This document shows, one piece after another, positions 26,504 through 35,753 of a DNA stretch of 42,517 bases; position 1 is the stretch's first letter, and every line of letters begins with the position of its first letter. Under the pieces are notes generated by a model, which saw only the letters and a program-made list of their open reading frames with translations, did no database searches and was not told the DNA's origin. The stretch spans positions 1-42,517 of the forward strand of contig DDQG01000043.1 in assembly GCA_002342585.1 (NCBI GenBank). The letters are read 5' to 3'. Origin of the DNA: Prevotellaceae bacterium UBA2448 (GTDB lineage Bacteria > Bacteroidota > Bacteroidia > Bacteroidales > Bacteroidaceae). The position numbers and the translations under genes are program-made.

Positions 26504-28228
26504 TTACCAGAAATACCAATAGAAACAAGCACAAAGACCTACAACGATGAGTGTGCCGATGATATCAAATGTACCCCAACTCTCCTTGATAGACTTCTTG
26601 AAGTCTGATGAGAATGTGATTGCATCGATCTGAGCTGCAGTAGGAGCTGGTGTAAAGAATGAAACTGCGTAGATGAAAACAAGCAGGAATACGAGCAACC
26701 AGCATTCGAATACGAGCCAGTTAGTTTGCCAGAACCATGCTGTGTTCTCCCAGAATGCACCCTCCATTGTTGCTCTACCTGTGTCTGTGATGACGTTGGT
26801 AACGAGACGGAGCATACCAATAAGGAATCCGAAGATCATTGTGTATTCACCTGCCTTAGGAGTAACCTTCTTGCTGAGGATACCACAAGCAAATACAACT
26901 ACCATTGCAGGTGCTAGGAGTGACTGAATTCCTTGCAGATAGTTATACAAAGTGTCCATACCCATCATGATAGGCAACCACGCAAAACCAAGGATTACAA
27001 CTACAACTGTAGCTACACGTCCAACAAATACATAGTGTGCTTCTGTCATACCTTTCTTTAGCGGCTTGTAGAAGTCCTCAGTGAAAAGGGTTGCACAAGA
27101 ATTGAAGAATGCTGCAAGTGACGCAACAAGAGCGCAGATAAATCCGATAGTTACGATACCCTTGACACCTGCAGGAAGAACTTGCTGAACCATAATTGCG
27201 AATGCTGCGTCAGTTTCTTCCATTTGGAATGCACCTTTTTGAGCAAGAGCTGCAGCAATCATACCTGGAATGAGGAACATGAAACATGGAAGAACTTTGA
27301 AGAAACCTGCTGCGATAGTACCGCGACGAGCACGACGGATTACGTCTGCATTATCTTCACCTGGAACCTGTCCAAGTACACGCTGAACGATGTGTTGGTC
27401 AGTACACCAGTACCAGAAACCAATAATTGAAGCACCAAGGAATACTACAAATCCAGGATATTCCTGATACATAGAATCACCTTCTTCCCAGTGGAACATA
27501 TGTGTTGTTCCATAACCATTATTTAGCTGACCACAATAGTCCATCATGTTAGTCCAGCCTTCTGCAATGTTTCCACCTCCAAGAGTAGCAAGTCCGAGGA
27601 AGAGAACGAGGAAAGAACCGATGATAAGGATAGGAGTCTGAATAGTAGAAAGTGTCATCACGCCCTTCATGCCACCGAATACTGTGAATATGGCAGTGAT
27701 AAGGATAAGTCCGATAGCACCAACCCAGAAGTTGAGTCCCCATAGATACTTGAAGAAGATACCACCTGTGAGGGCTGTAACGCTTACCTTTGTAAGGATG
27801 TATGCTACGAGAGTGATAATTGACAGCCATGATCCTGTACGCTGAGTGTAGCGGAACTTAAGGAAGTCTGGCATAGTGATAATCTTACCCATTTTGTTAA
27901 TCATCAACTGATAGAATGGTACGAAAAGCCAACCAAGGATAAGGATCATCCATCCTTGCATCTCCCAGTGTGCCATACCGACACCACTCTTAGCACCTGT
28001 ACCGGCAAGACCTACGAGGTGTTCAGAACCGATGTTTGCAGCAAAAATTGCCATACCGATTACATACCAAGGTTCACCTTTACCGAATAGATATGCAGAG
28101 GAGTCTTCACCCTTCTGCGCTTGTTTGTCCTTGACGATAGCACGCCATACTGCCCATACTACACCGCAGATACCAATTGCTAGTACTGCCCAGTCGAGCC
28201 AAATAAATTCATGTGAATTCCAATTCAT
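26504..28228 (-). CDS. Sodium/sugar symporter (SSS/SGLT family), probable arabinose transporter
   Basis: 574 residues with about 14 membrane helices. SGLT-type motifs: MAIFAANIGSEHLVGLAGTGAK, with AALAAFF-like ALVASLAAFFNSCATLFTEDFYKP around the Na+ site, and FWYWCTDQHIVQRVLGQ. It imports a sugar with Na+. Position between the epimerase and araD makes L-arabinose the likely substrate (inference from context). Confidence 0.9.
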   Translation of the reverse strand: MNWNSHEFIWLDWAVLAIGICGVVWAVWRAIVKDKQAQKGEDSSAYLFGKGEPWYVIGMAIFAANIGSEHLVGLAGTGAKSGVGMAHWEMQGWMILILGWLFVPFYQLMINKMGKIITMPDFLKFRYTQRTGSWLSIITLVAYILTKVSVTALTGGIFFKYLWGLNFWVGAIGLILITAIFTVFGGMKGVMTLSTIQTPILIIGSFLVLFLGLATLGGGNIAEGWTNMMDYCGQLNNGYGTTHMFHWEEGDSMYQEYPGFVVFLGASIIGFWYWCTDQHIVQRVLGQVPGEDNADVIRRARRGTIAAGFFKVLPCFMFLIPGMIAAALAQKGAFQMEETDAAFAIMVQQVLPAGVKGIVTIGFICALVASLAAFFNSCATLFTEDFYKPLKKGMTEAHYVFVGRVATVVVVILGFAWLPIMMGMDTLYNYLQGIQSLLAPAMVVVFACGILSKKVTPKAGEYTMIFGFLIGMLRLVTNVITDTGRATMEGAFWENTAWFWQTNWLVFECWLLVFLLVFIYAVSFFTPAPTAAQIDAITFSSDFKKSIKESWGTFDIIGTLIVVGLCACFYWYFW

Positions 28229-28275
28229 AATTTTTAGATGTTTAGTTTGTAATTAAAATATTGGTTTATTGTTGT

Positions 28276-29511
28276 TTACTTCATAATTGAGAATGCATAT
28301 TTGCAATAGCTGTGGTATGGTTTCTCTGGAGTTACGAGAGCATTTGAGTCTTCCCAACCGAGTAAGGTGTACTTGTTAGGAGAATCTGGATACTTCTGAC
28401 TCTCAAGACAGATAGCGCAGTGCTTCTGATACATGATGCCACCCTTACCTGGACGAGTACCATCCTGGAAGTTTGCTGTGTAACACTGAACACCAGGTTC
28501 GTTTGTGTACATATCGAGTTTAATACCAGAACGTGGGTCGCACATAGTAACACATATTTCCTCCTGATTACCCTTTGTATTCAGACACCAGTTGTGGTCG
28601 TAACCACCACCTGCTGCTTCTATTTCTACGTCTCCGTCAGCAAAATGAGTTCCAATAGCCTTAGGAGCACGGAAGTCGAATACTGTACCTTCTACTTCTT
28701 TTACGGCACCTGTTGGCATGTATGTGCTGTCAGCAGGAGTATAGTAGTCTGCATTAACCTGAAGGATTGACTCGTCAATAGTATTGTTTAAGTCTCCGCT
28801 CAAGTTAAAATAAGTGTGATTTGTCATGTTGATGATTGTAGGAGCATCTGTTGTTGCATCGTAATTGATAACGATTTCGTTGTTATCAGTAAGATCAAAT
28901 TTCACGATTGCTTCAACATTGCCTGGAAATTTATTATCTCCGTCTGGAGAAACTCGCTTGATAGTCAGAGAGCTATCTGATGATTCTACAACGTCATATA
29001 CCTGATATTGCCAACCTGTATAACCTCCGTGTAGTGAGTGATATCCGTTATTGTTCTTGTCAAGTACAACAGGTTTGTCTTGACCTGGAAGTGTGAACTG
29101 TCCACCATTGATTCGGTTTGCATAACGACCTACAGAACATCCGAAATCAGTTTCATAGTTCCATGGAAAATAATTTTCTACTTTGTCAAATCCACATGCT
29201 ACATCAACAAGTTGTCCGTCTTTGTTAGGAACCATGATGCTGACAATTCGTCCACCGAAGTTAGTGATACAAACCTCCATGCCGTTTTTGTTTGTCAGAG
29301 TGTAGAGTTTTACAGGTTTTGCATTTGCTGTGTCAGGTACAAACTTATTGTTTTCGTAGTCGTACGCAACAGCGATAACTGTGTCATAATCTGCAGGATT
29401 GATACCTGATTTGGTTAATTCTGGTTCTGTTGTTGTAGGAGCTTGATTGCAAGCACAAAGAAGGGCTACTGCGGCAGCGCTTCCACATAAGAAATGCTTA
29501 AAGTTTCTCAT
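28276..29511 (-). CDS. Aldose 1-epimerase (mutarotase) lipoprotein
   Basis: 411 residues. The signal peptide ends in the lipobox LLCACNQ (Cys21), so the enzyme is probably exported and lipid-anchored. Mutarotase motifs: VCITNFGGRIVSIMVPNKDG, GRYANRINGGQF, NGYHSLHGGYTGW, MTNHTYFNLSG, GGYDHNW and PGVQCYTANF. It interconverts alpha and beta anomers of a free sugar before uptake. First gene of the arabinose operon, corresponding in place to the araM-type epimerases of Bacteroides. Confidence 0.92.
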   Translation of the reverse strand: MRNFKHFLCGSAAAVALLCACNQAPTTTEPELTKSGINPADYDTVIAVAYDYENNKFVPDTANAKPVKLYTLTNKNGMEVCITNFGGRIVSIMVPNKDGQLVDVACGFDKVENYFPWNYETDFGCSVGRYANRINGGQFTLPGQDKPVVLDKNNNGYHSLHGGYTGWQYQVYDVVESSDSSLTIKRVSPDGDNKFPGNVEAIVKFDLTDNNEIVINYDATTDAPTIINMTNHTYFNLSGDLNNTIDESILQVNADYYTPADSTYMPTGAVKEVEGTVFDFRAPKAIGTHFADGDVEIEAAGGGYDHNWCLNTKGNQEEICVTMCDPRSGIKLDMYTNEPGVQCYTANFQDGTRPGKGGIMYQKHCAICLESQKYPDSPNKYTLLGWEDSNALVTPEKPYHSYCKYAFSIMK

Positions 29512-29545
29512 AATAATAGATTCAAAATTTTGTTAGTTACTAGTA

Positions 29546-29565
29546 CAAAGTTATATATAACCTTG
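29546..29565. promoter_or_regulatory. Candidate operator palindrome of the arabinose operon
   Basis: A perfect 12-bp palindrome GTTATATATAAC (29550-29561) lies within a longer one with CAA and TTG arms, 18 of 20 bases symmetric. It overlaps the predicted start site of the arabinose operon. The natural candidate to bind is an AraR-type regulator, not present in the window. Confidence 0.55.
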
Positions 29566-29596
29566 CAAAAGTACGAGTATGTGAGCAAAATTCAAA
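29565..29596 (-). promoter_or_regulatory. Promoter of the arabinose operon
   Basis: Minus-strand TTTG (29593-29596), 19 bases, TACTTTTGC (29565-29573), a full consensus match. No equally good promoter was seen downstream in the operon. Confidence 0.75.
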
Positions 29597-29613
29597 ATAA
29601 AATTCATTTTTTT

Positions 29614-30546
29614 TTATTTTTGAGCTATACGCCATAGCTGCCATGAATTAATTACATTATGCCATACAGAATAAAAACCGCCTGCCATAGCTGTAACCGG
29701 ATTTAGAAAAGTGTATCCCATCCATATTGCGAAAATTGTATTTTTCTGTCCCAGACTTTGTGTGCCAGCAATTGGCTCTCTATGATTTTTGCCGATTTTA
29801 TGTCCCAAGTAGAATTGTATCAAACAGCATAAGAGTGAAATTATAGCGATGCAAATCATCTCATAAATAGTGCTGTCTGAATGCATAATTGCCTTTACGG
29901 TTATAGCTATGGCTAGTGTTAAAGCAATAGCCCAAAGATTAAAGGCTAAATCTTTCTGTTTTAAAATTTTATTGTGAAATTTTGGAAGCATAAACTTTGT
30001 AAACCAAGCAAGGAGTAGGGGGAGAATCAGAAGTGGAAAGACTTTTCCGAGGATGAGCGTGAATGAGGTGGCAAAATCGTATTCGTGTGCTCCTTCGTGG
30101 ATAAACGAAACTATGACTGGAATCGCTAGTGCTGCGGAAAGGTTTATGAGACATGTGTAACTGACTACTGTTGAGGGGTTTCCGTTTAGCTTTGTAGTTA
30201 CCACAGATGCTGCAGTTGCTGTAGGACAAATCATACATATCATTGCCGATTCGATAACAGCCTTACCTGGGATATCAGGAATGAAAATAATCAGAATACC
30301 TAGCAAACAAAAACTTAACACCTGGATGCCTAACAGTTTCATCATCCATCTGCGGGGTTTTAACTCCTTTGGTGAAAACTTGCAGAAGGATACAAATAAC
30401 ATAATAAACAGCAATGCTGGCTGTAGGTATGAAATAATTTGATTTACAGCGTTGTGAGTGAAATCAAGAGCATGGGTATTTACATATACAAAGTATCCTA
30501 TAATACCTGTTAGAATTGCAATTGGTAATGTTATCGAACTTCTCAT
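29614..30546 (-). CDS. Bile acid:sodium symporter (BASS) family transporter
   Basis: 310 residues with about 9-10 hydrophobic segments. CPTATAASVVTTKLNGN resembles the crossover region of the BASS fold. The family carries organic anions such as bile acids, pantoate or pyruvate with Na+; substrate here unknown. The gene starts 32 bases after the uvrB stop with a heptamer repeat in the gap, and probably shares the uvrB transcript. Confidence 0.8.
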   Translation of the reverse strand: MRSSITLPIAILTGIIGYFVYVNTHALDFTHNAVNQIISYLQPALLFIMLFVSFCKFSPKELKPRRWMMKLLGIQVLSFCLLGILIIFIPDIPGKAVIESAMICMICPTATAASVVTTKLNGNPSTVVSYTCLINLSAALAIPVIVSFIHEGAHEYDFATSFTLILGKVFPLLILPLLLAWFTKFMLPKFHNKILKQKDLAFNLWAIALTLAIAITVKAIMHSDSTIYEMICIAIISLLCCLIQFYLGHKIGKNHREPIAGTQSLGQKNTIFAIWMGYTFLNPVTAMAGGFYSVWHNVINSWQLWRIAQK

Positions 30547-30558
30547 ATTTGTAATCTT

Positions 30559-30581
30559 GACCTATCACCTGTCACCTGTCA
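30559..30581 (-). repeat. TGACAGG heptamer repeat at the uvrB stop codon
   Basis: On the minus strand three heptamers TGAYAGG in series; the first TGA is the uvrB stop (30579-30581) and the next two lie 7 and 14 bases on, so the three stops fall in three different frames. Confidence 0.85.
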
Positions 30582-32588
30582 ATTTTCTTCTAATAGTTTC
30601 ATCATTTGAAGCATTTCGTCTCGATAGAGGGCTGCTTGTTGGAAATCCAGTTTCTTGGCAGCTTCCTGCATCAGTTTGCGAGTTTTCTCTATAGATGTTT
30701 TTATCTGGTCGTTACTCATCGCACTACGAACTGGGTCTTCAGCTGCCATCAGATTATTTTCCTCAATATATGCATTGCCCACATACTCAATGGGTTTGTG
30801 TTCGCGGATGGCTGTGTAAGCTTTCTTGATTTGAGTTGGGGTGATACCATGCTCCTTATTGTATGCCATTTGTTTTTCGCGTCGTCTATTAGTTTCATCG
30901 ATAGTGAGTTGCATACTTGGGGTTATCTTGTCTCCGTAGAGGATAGCCATTCCGTTTACGTTTCTCGCAGCTCGTCCTATAGTTTGTGTCAGACTTCTAT
31001 GACTTCTCAGAAATCCCTCTTTATCTGCGTCAAGTATTGCTACAAGCGAAACCTCTGGCAGGTCAAGTCCTTCTCGTAGTAGGTTTACGCCTACAACAAC
31101 ATCAAATTCTCCGCTTCGCAGTTTTTCAAGAATTTCTACGCGTTCGAAAGTATCCACATCGCTATGTATGTAGCTGCAACTCACTCCGTTATCTAATAAG
31201 TATTCTGAAAGTTCCTCCGCCATTCGTTTGGTGAGGGTAGTTACAAGTACTCGTTCGTTTCTTTCTATGCGAAGCTGTATTTCCTCCATTAGGTCATCTA
31301 CCTGATTATGAGTTGGACGCACTTCAATCTTTGGGTCAAGCAATCCGGTAGGACGTATCAGTTGTTCTACAATGACTCCTCCAGAACGTTCTAATTCATA
31401 CTCAGCTGGAGTTGCACTTACATATATGGTCTGGGGTGTCATTGACTCAAACTCATCAAATTGCAGGGGGCGATTGTCTAAGGCGGCTGGCAAACGGTAG
31501 CCATACTCTACGAGGGTTGTTTTTCGTCTTCTGTCTCCACCATACATAGCACGAATCTGTGGAATTGATTCATGGCTTTCGTCTATTACCAAAAGGAAAT
31601 CCTTGGGGAAGAAGTCAAGCAAGCAGTAAGGGCGTTCTCCTGCTGCACGTCCGTCAAAATAACGGGAATAATTCTCTATGCCCGAACAATGTCCAAGTTC
31701 TCTAATCATTTCCAGGTCGTTTGTTACTCTGAGTTCAATGAGTTGTGCTTTTGCTTCATCACCGATGGAACGATAGAATTCTATTCTCTCGTGCAGGTCG
31801 TCTTCAATCTCGTGTATTGCCCTCTGTGTTTTCTCCTTTGAAGTCATAAATAGGTTAGCAGGGTATATTCTATAATCTTCAAAGGCTGTGATAGTTGTAC
31901 CTGTTTGCTCGTCTATTTCTTTAATACTTTCTATTTCGTCCCAAGCGAAGTTAATACGTACTATTTTATCGTCGTATGCGAGAGCTATATCTACGGTTTC
32001 ACCGTGCACTCGGAAATGTCCTCTTGTCAGTTCTACATCATTTCTTACATAAAGGCTGTCAACCAAACGGCGTAGGAAAGCATTCAGGTCTATTTGTTGT
32101 CCGATACGTATATCTATTATGTTTTCGCTGAAATCCATAGGTGACCCCATTCCGTATATACATGATACAGAGGATACTACAATTACATCGCGTCGTCCTG
32201 AGAGAAGTGACGACGTTGCTGCCAGTCGCAGTCGGTCCACCTCTTCGTTTATGGCCAAATCTTTCTCTATATATGTATCAGTTGATGGGATGTAAGCCTC
32301 TGGCTGGTAATAGTCATAATAGCTTACGTAGTACTCCACAGCATTATTTGGAAAGAAATTTTTCATTTCCGTGTACAACTGATGTGCTAGAGTCTTATTG
32401 TGACTTAGGATAAGTGTCGGGCGACCGATATTCTGGATTACATTTGCTATGGTGAAAGTCTTTCCCGATCCGGTTACTCCCAATAGCACCATAGCATCAT
32501 CTCCCTCGCTGATTCCTTCAGTAAGTTGTCGTATTGCCTCTGGTTGGTCTCCTGTTGGCTGATATTTCGACGTGAGTTGAAATTCCAC
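30579..32588 (-). CDS. uvrB: Excinuclease ABC subunit B
   Basis: 669 residues. Walker A GVTGSGKT at 37-44, the beta-hairpin region YYVSYYDYYQPEAYIP, DESHESIPQIRAMYGGD, helicase motifs QTIGRAARN, and the C-terminal UVR motif (KLDFQQAALYRDEM) for UvrC contact. It verifies DNA damage in nucleotide excision repair. The start is GTG at 32588: no ATG lies in frame between the promoter and this point, and the protein aligns from MEFQLTSKYQPTGDQP. Confidence 0.98.
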   Translation of the reverse strand: MEFQLTSKYQPTGDQPEAIRQLTEGISEGDDAMVLLGVTGSGKTFTIANVIQNIGRPTLILSHNKTLAHQLYTEMKNFFPNNAVEYYVSYYDYYQPEAYIPSTDTYIEKDLAINEEVDRLRLAATSSLLSGRRDVIVVSSVSCIYGMGSPMDFSENIIDIRIGQQIDLNAFLRRLVDSLYVRNDVELTRGHFRVHGETVDIALAYDDKIVRINFAWDEIESIKEIDEQTGTTITAFEDYRIYPANLFMTSKEKTQRAIHEIEDDLHERIEFYRSIGDEAKAQLIELRVTNDLEMIRELGHCSGIENYSRYFDGRAAGERPYCLLDFFPKDFLLVIDESHESIPQIRAMYGGDRRRKTTLVEYGYRLPAALDNRPLQFDEFESMTPQTIYVSATPAEYELERSGGVIVEQLIRPTGLLDPKIEVRPTHNQVDDLMEEIQLRIERNERVLVTTLTKRMAEELSEYLLDNGVSCSYIHSDVDTFERVEILEKLRSGEFDVVVGVNLLREGLDLPEVSLVAILDADKEGFLRSHRSLTQTIGRAARNVNGMAILYGDKITPSMQLTIDETNRRREKQMAYNKEHGITPTQIKKAYTAIREHKPIEYVGNAYIEENNLMAAEDPVRSAMSNDQIKTSIEKTRKLMQEAAKKLDFQQAALYRDEMLQMMKLLEEN

Positions 32589-32624
32589 TATGTTTGTTTG
32601 ATGACTTTTGATAAAAATAATTTT

Positions 32625-32658
32625 GCAAAATTACGCATTAACTGACTTATTTTACAAA
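32625..32658 (-). promoter_or_regulatory. Promoter of uvrB
   Basis: Minus-strand TTTG (32655-32658), 21 bases, TAATTTTGC (32625-32633). The leader to the GTG start is about 30 bases. Confidence 0.65.
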
Positions 32659-32760
32659 TAAAACATGCTAAATTACTAGACAAAACGTGCTTATTTCAGA
32701 AAAATGTTGAAAGAAGAGTTTTTTTTGAATTTGAAATTTTAGTTTATAATAAATTATGTG

Positions 32761-32769
32761 TACATTTGC
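32761..32769 (+). promoter_or_regulatory. Promoter -7 element for bamD
   Basis: TACATTTGC, a consensus match 18 bases before the ATG at 32787. It overlaps an upstream ATG at 32766, which is therefore not a plausible start. No -33 box at the usual spacing. Confidence 0.6.
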
Positions 32770-32786
32770 ACGATTTTTTGACGGGT

Positions 32787-33629
32787 ATGAAAATAAAGAT
32801 ATTATTCCTCACGTTTTTTACAGCTTTGTTGATTTCTTGTAAGTCTGCTTACAACGAAGTTGTTAAGACTACCAATTTCGACTATAAGTACGAGGCTGCT
32901 AAAGAGTATTTTGCATCGGGCAGCTACAATAAATGTTCCCAATTGCTCGAAGATATGGTTATGCTCCTGAAGGGAACAGATAAGGCTGAGGAGTCTTTAT
33001 TTATGCTTGGTATGTGTTATTACAACATGCGCGACTACGAGACAGCAACTCTCTATCTGGATCGTTACTACAAGACTTATTCCAAAGGCATTTATACTGA
33101 ACAGGCACGTTTCTTTAGCGGAAAAGCCTCTTATATGCAGTCGCCTGATATCCGTCTTGATCAGACTCCAACTGTTACTGCAATCAACACATTACTCGAA
33201 TTTCTCGATTTCTATCCTTATAGTAAATATCGCGACGAAGTTTACACTATGCTCGAAGAACTTCGCAACCGTCTTGCTGAAAAGGAATATGCTTCTGCAA
33301 AACTTTACTACAACCTCGGTTCTTATACGGGCAATTGTGTAAATGGTGGTAGCAACTACGAAGCTTGCATTATTACTGCTGAGAACACTCTGAAGACTTA
33401 TCCTTACACAATTCATCGTGAGGATATAATGATGATGATTCTTCGTGCCCGTTATCGTTTGGCAAACAAAAGTGTACAGGCAAAGAAGGAAGACCGCTAT
33501 CGTGAAACAATTGACGAATACTTCGGATTCAAAAACGAATTTCCGGAAAGTAAATATATGCATGAGGCAGATAAGATATATAAATATTCTGTAGCTCGCA
33601 ACCCTGTAAAGGATAAGGATATTAATTAA
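32787..33629 (+). CDS. bamD: Outer membrane protein assembly factor BamD
   Basis: 280 residues. Signal peptide with lipobox LLISCKS (Cys18), then TPR-like helices (YEAAKEYFASGSYNKCSQLLEDM, LFMLGMCYYNMRDYETATLYLDRYYKTY). BamD is the essential lipoprotein partner of BamA in inserting outer-membrane barrels. Placement before the omega and DUF4293 genes is the usual Bacteroidetes order. Confidence 0.92.
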   Translation: MKIKILFLTFFTALLISCKSAYNEVVKTTNFDYKYEAAKEYFASGSYNKCSQLLEDMVMLLKGTDKAEESLFMLGMCYYNMRDYETATLYLDRYYKTYSKGIYTEQARFFSGKASYMQSPDIRLDQTPTVTAINTLLEFLDFYPYSKYRDEVYTMLEELRNRLAEKEYASAKLYYNLGSYTGNCVNGGSNYEACIITAENTLKTYPYTIHREDIMMMILRARYRLANKSVQAKKEDRYRETIDEYFGFKNEFPESKYMHEADKIYKYSVARNPVKDKDIN

Positions 33630-33698
33630 TCCTACAGTTTTCTGATATAGGTTTTATTTGGTAAAAAGTAAAAAGCAATATAATTTTAATCAATCATT

Positions 33699-34028
33699 AT
33701 GGATTTTAAGAAAACAAATGCACCAACAAACACTATTACTCGTGATTTGATGGATCTCTGCAAAGACACAGGTAACATCTACGAAACAGTTGCAATTATC
33801 GGCAAACGTGCAAACCAGATTTCAGTTGCCATGAAAGAGGAACTCACTCGCAAATTGCAGGAATTTGGTTCTTCACAGGATAACTTGGAAGAAATCTTTG
33901 AAAACGAAGAACAAATTCAGATTTCTCGTTACTACGAACGTCTTCCAAAGCCAACACTTATTGCAACTCAGGAATTCATCGAGGATAAAATTTATTACCG
34001 CAATCCAAGCAAAGAGAGAGAAATCTAA
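33699..34028 (+). CDS. rpoZ: RNA polymerase omega subunit (Bacteroidetes type)
   Basis: 109 residues. TGNIYETVAIIGKRANQIS is the omega/Rpb6 core helix, followed by a Glu-rich middle and YYERLPKPTLIATQEFIEDKIYYR. Omega helps fold the beta' subunit. Its stop overlaps the next start (TAATG at 34026-34030), so translation is coupled to the DUF4293 gene. Confidence 0.9.
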   Translation: MDFKKTNAPTNTITRDLMDLCKDTGNIYETVAIIGKRANQISVAMKEELTRKLQEFGSSQDNLEEIFENEEQIQISRYYERLPKPTLIATQEFIEDKIYYRNPSKEREI

Positions 34029-34513
34029 TGATTCAGCGCATTCAGACAGTTTATCTCCTTCTGGTAGTCATACTCTCGTTTGTATGTCTCATCTCCTCTG
34101 TGGGCTATTTTACCTGTGTCGATGAGACAGTTGCCACATTCAGCAACTTCTCTTTTTCGGCTCAAGGAATATTTGCAAACTACGAGAGTGCAGGTCCCTT
34201 TGCTTTGGGCATCCTCCTTATTCTTGTTATATTGCTCAGTCTTATGAGCATTATGCTATACATGCATCGTATGCGCCAGTTGCGCCTGACCATCATCAGC
34301 AACATACTGCTTTTTGGTTATGCTGTTACCTACTGTGCATTCACTTATTTCTACAAGGAGAACTTGCAGCTTATCGCACCATCAGCCGAATTGGTTTACC
34401 ACTTGCGTTTTGCTACAGTATTGCCAGTTGTATGTTTCATTCTTAACTGTCTTGCCATTCATGGCATTCGTAAGGATGAAGCTCTGATTCGTTCTCTTGA
34501 CCGATTGAGATAA
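34028..34513 (+). CDS. DUF4293 family membrane protein
   Basis: 161 residues with four hydrophobic segments (about 7-27, 57-78, 89-110, 129-146) and the N-terminal MIQRIQTVYLLL that marks DUF4293. No function is known. The bamD-omega-DUF4293 linkage is conserved in the phylum. Confidence 0.85.
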   Translation: MIQRIQTVYLLLVVILSFVCLISSVGYFTCVDETVATFSNFSFSAQGIFANYESAGPFALGILLILVILLSLMSIMLYMHRMRQLRLTIISNILLFGYAVTYCAFTYFYKENLQLIAPSAELVYHLRFATVLPVVCFILNCLAIHGIRKDEALIRSLDRLR

Positions 34514-34547
34514 CTTCTATTCAGATGTAGATTCATATTTCAGGAAG

Positions 34548-35744
34548 ATGTTAGACAAGAATTCAAAGATATTTGTAGCAGGTCATCACGGCCTTGTCGG
34601 TTCTGCTATTTGGAATAATCTGAAACAACGCGGATACAACAATCTGGTGGGTCGTTCCCATAAGGAACTTGATCTTCTTGACCCTGTTGCAGTAAAGGCT
34701 TTCTTCGACACAGAACGTCCCGATGCCGTTGTTCTTGCTGCCGCTCATGTAGGTGGTATTATGGCAAACCTGCAATATCGTGCCGACTTCATATACCAGA
34801 ATTTGCAGATTCAGCAGAACGTTATTGGTGAAGCTTGGAAACATGGAGTCCAGAAACTCCTCTTCCTCGGTTCTACATGTATCTATCCTGGCGAGGCACC
34901 ACAGCCTATGCCAGAGGACTGTCTGCTCACATCTCCTCTTGAATATACCAACGAACCATATGCTATTGCTAAGATTGCAGGTTTGAAGATGTGCGAATCG
35001 TTCAACCTGCAGTATGGTACAAACTACATAGCTGTGATGCCTACAAACCTCTATGGTCCGAACGACAACTTCCACCTTGAGAACAGTCACGTTCTTCCAG
35101 CTATGATTCGTAAGATTTATCTTGCAAAATGTCTGAATGAAGGTGACTGGGATGCAGTTCGCAAAGACATAGGTCTGCGTCCGGTTACTATGAAAGTACC
35201 TCGTATGGTCGATGGTCAGGGAGCTCCCGATGCCGACCTTAAGTCTGCTACTCAGACTATTGTGGCTACTGCTATGAGCGATGAATACACTATTCTTCAA
35301 GTACTCCGTCATTATGGCATAACTCCTGAAGCTGTAACCCTTTGGGGAAGTGGTTCTCCTATGCGCGAATTTCTCTGGAGTGAAGAGATGGCAGATGCTT
35401 CTGTTCACTGTTTGCTTAATGTTGACTTCCAGGACATTCTCGACAATCAGGATTTCATAAACAATCGCGATGGCATAAAGGAAATTCGCAATTGTCATAT
35501 CAACGTAGGAACAGGTAAGGAAATATCTATCCATGAGGTAGCCGAGAAGATTATGGCAGAAATCGGATTCAAGGGTGAACTCCGTTGGGATCGTTCAAAA
35601 CCAGATGGAACCCTTAAGAAACTCACCGATGTATCTAAGTTGCATCGTCTTGGTTGGCACCATAAGATTGAAATCGATGAAGGCATCCATCGCCTTTACC
35701 AGTGGTACTTGCAGGGTATCTGCATCAACCATCAGAATGGCTGA
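34548..35744 (+). CDS. fcl: GDP-L-fucose synthase
   Basis: 398 residues. NADP-binding GHHGLVGSA at 12-20, the SDR triad Ser109 / Tyr138 / Lys142 (GSTCIYPG; YAIAK), and NLYGPNDNFHLENSHVLPAMIRK. It epimerises and reduces GDP-4-keto-6-deoxymannose to GDP-L-fucose for surface glycans. It is longer than the about 320 residues of the E. coli enzyme because of an insert between EGDWDAVRK and WGSGSPMREFLW (about residues 205-266). The partner gene gmd is not in the window. Confidence 0.93.
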   Translation: MLDKNSKIFVAGHHGLVGSAIWNNLKQRGYNNLVGRSHKELDLLDPVAVKAFFDTERPDAVVLAAAHVGGIMANLQYRADFIYQNLQIQQNVIGEAWKHGVQKLLFLGSTCIYPGEAPQPMPEDCLLTSPLEYTNEPYAIAKIAGLKMCESFNLQYGTNYIAVMPTNLYGPNDNFHLENSHVLPAMIRKIYLAKCLNEGDWDAVRKDIGLRPVTMKVPRMVDGQGAPDADLKSATQTIVATAMSDEYTILQVLRHYGITPEAVTLWGSGSPMREFLWSEEMADASVHCLLNVDFQDILDNQDFINNRDGIKEIRNCHINVGTGKEISIHEVAEKIMAEIGFKGELRWDRSKPDGTLKKLTDVSKLHRLGWHHKIEIDEGIHRLYQWYLQGICINHQNG

Positions 35745-35753
35745 AAAAACTCA

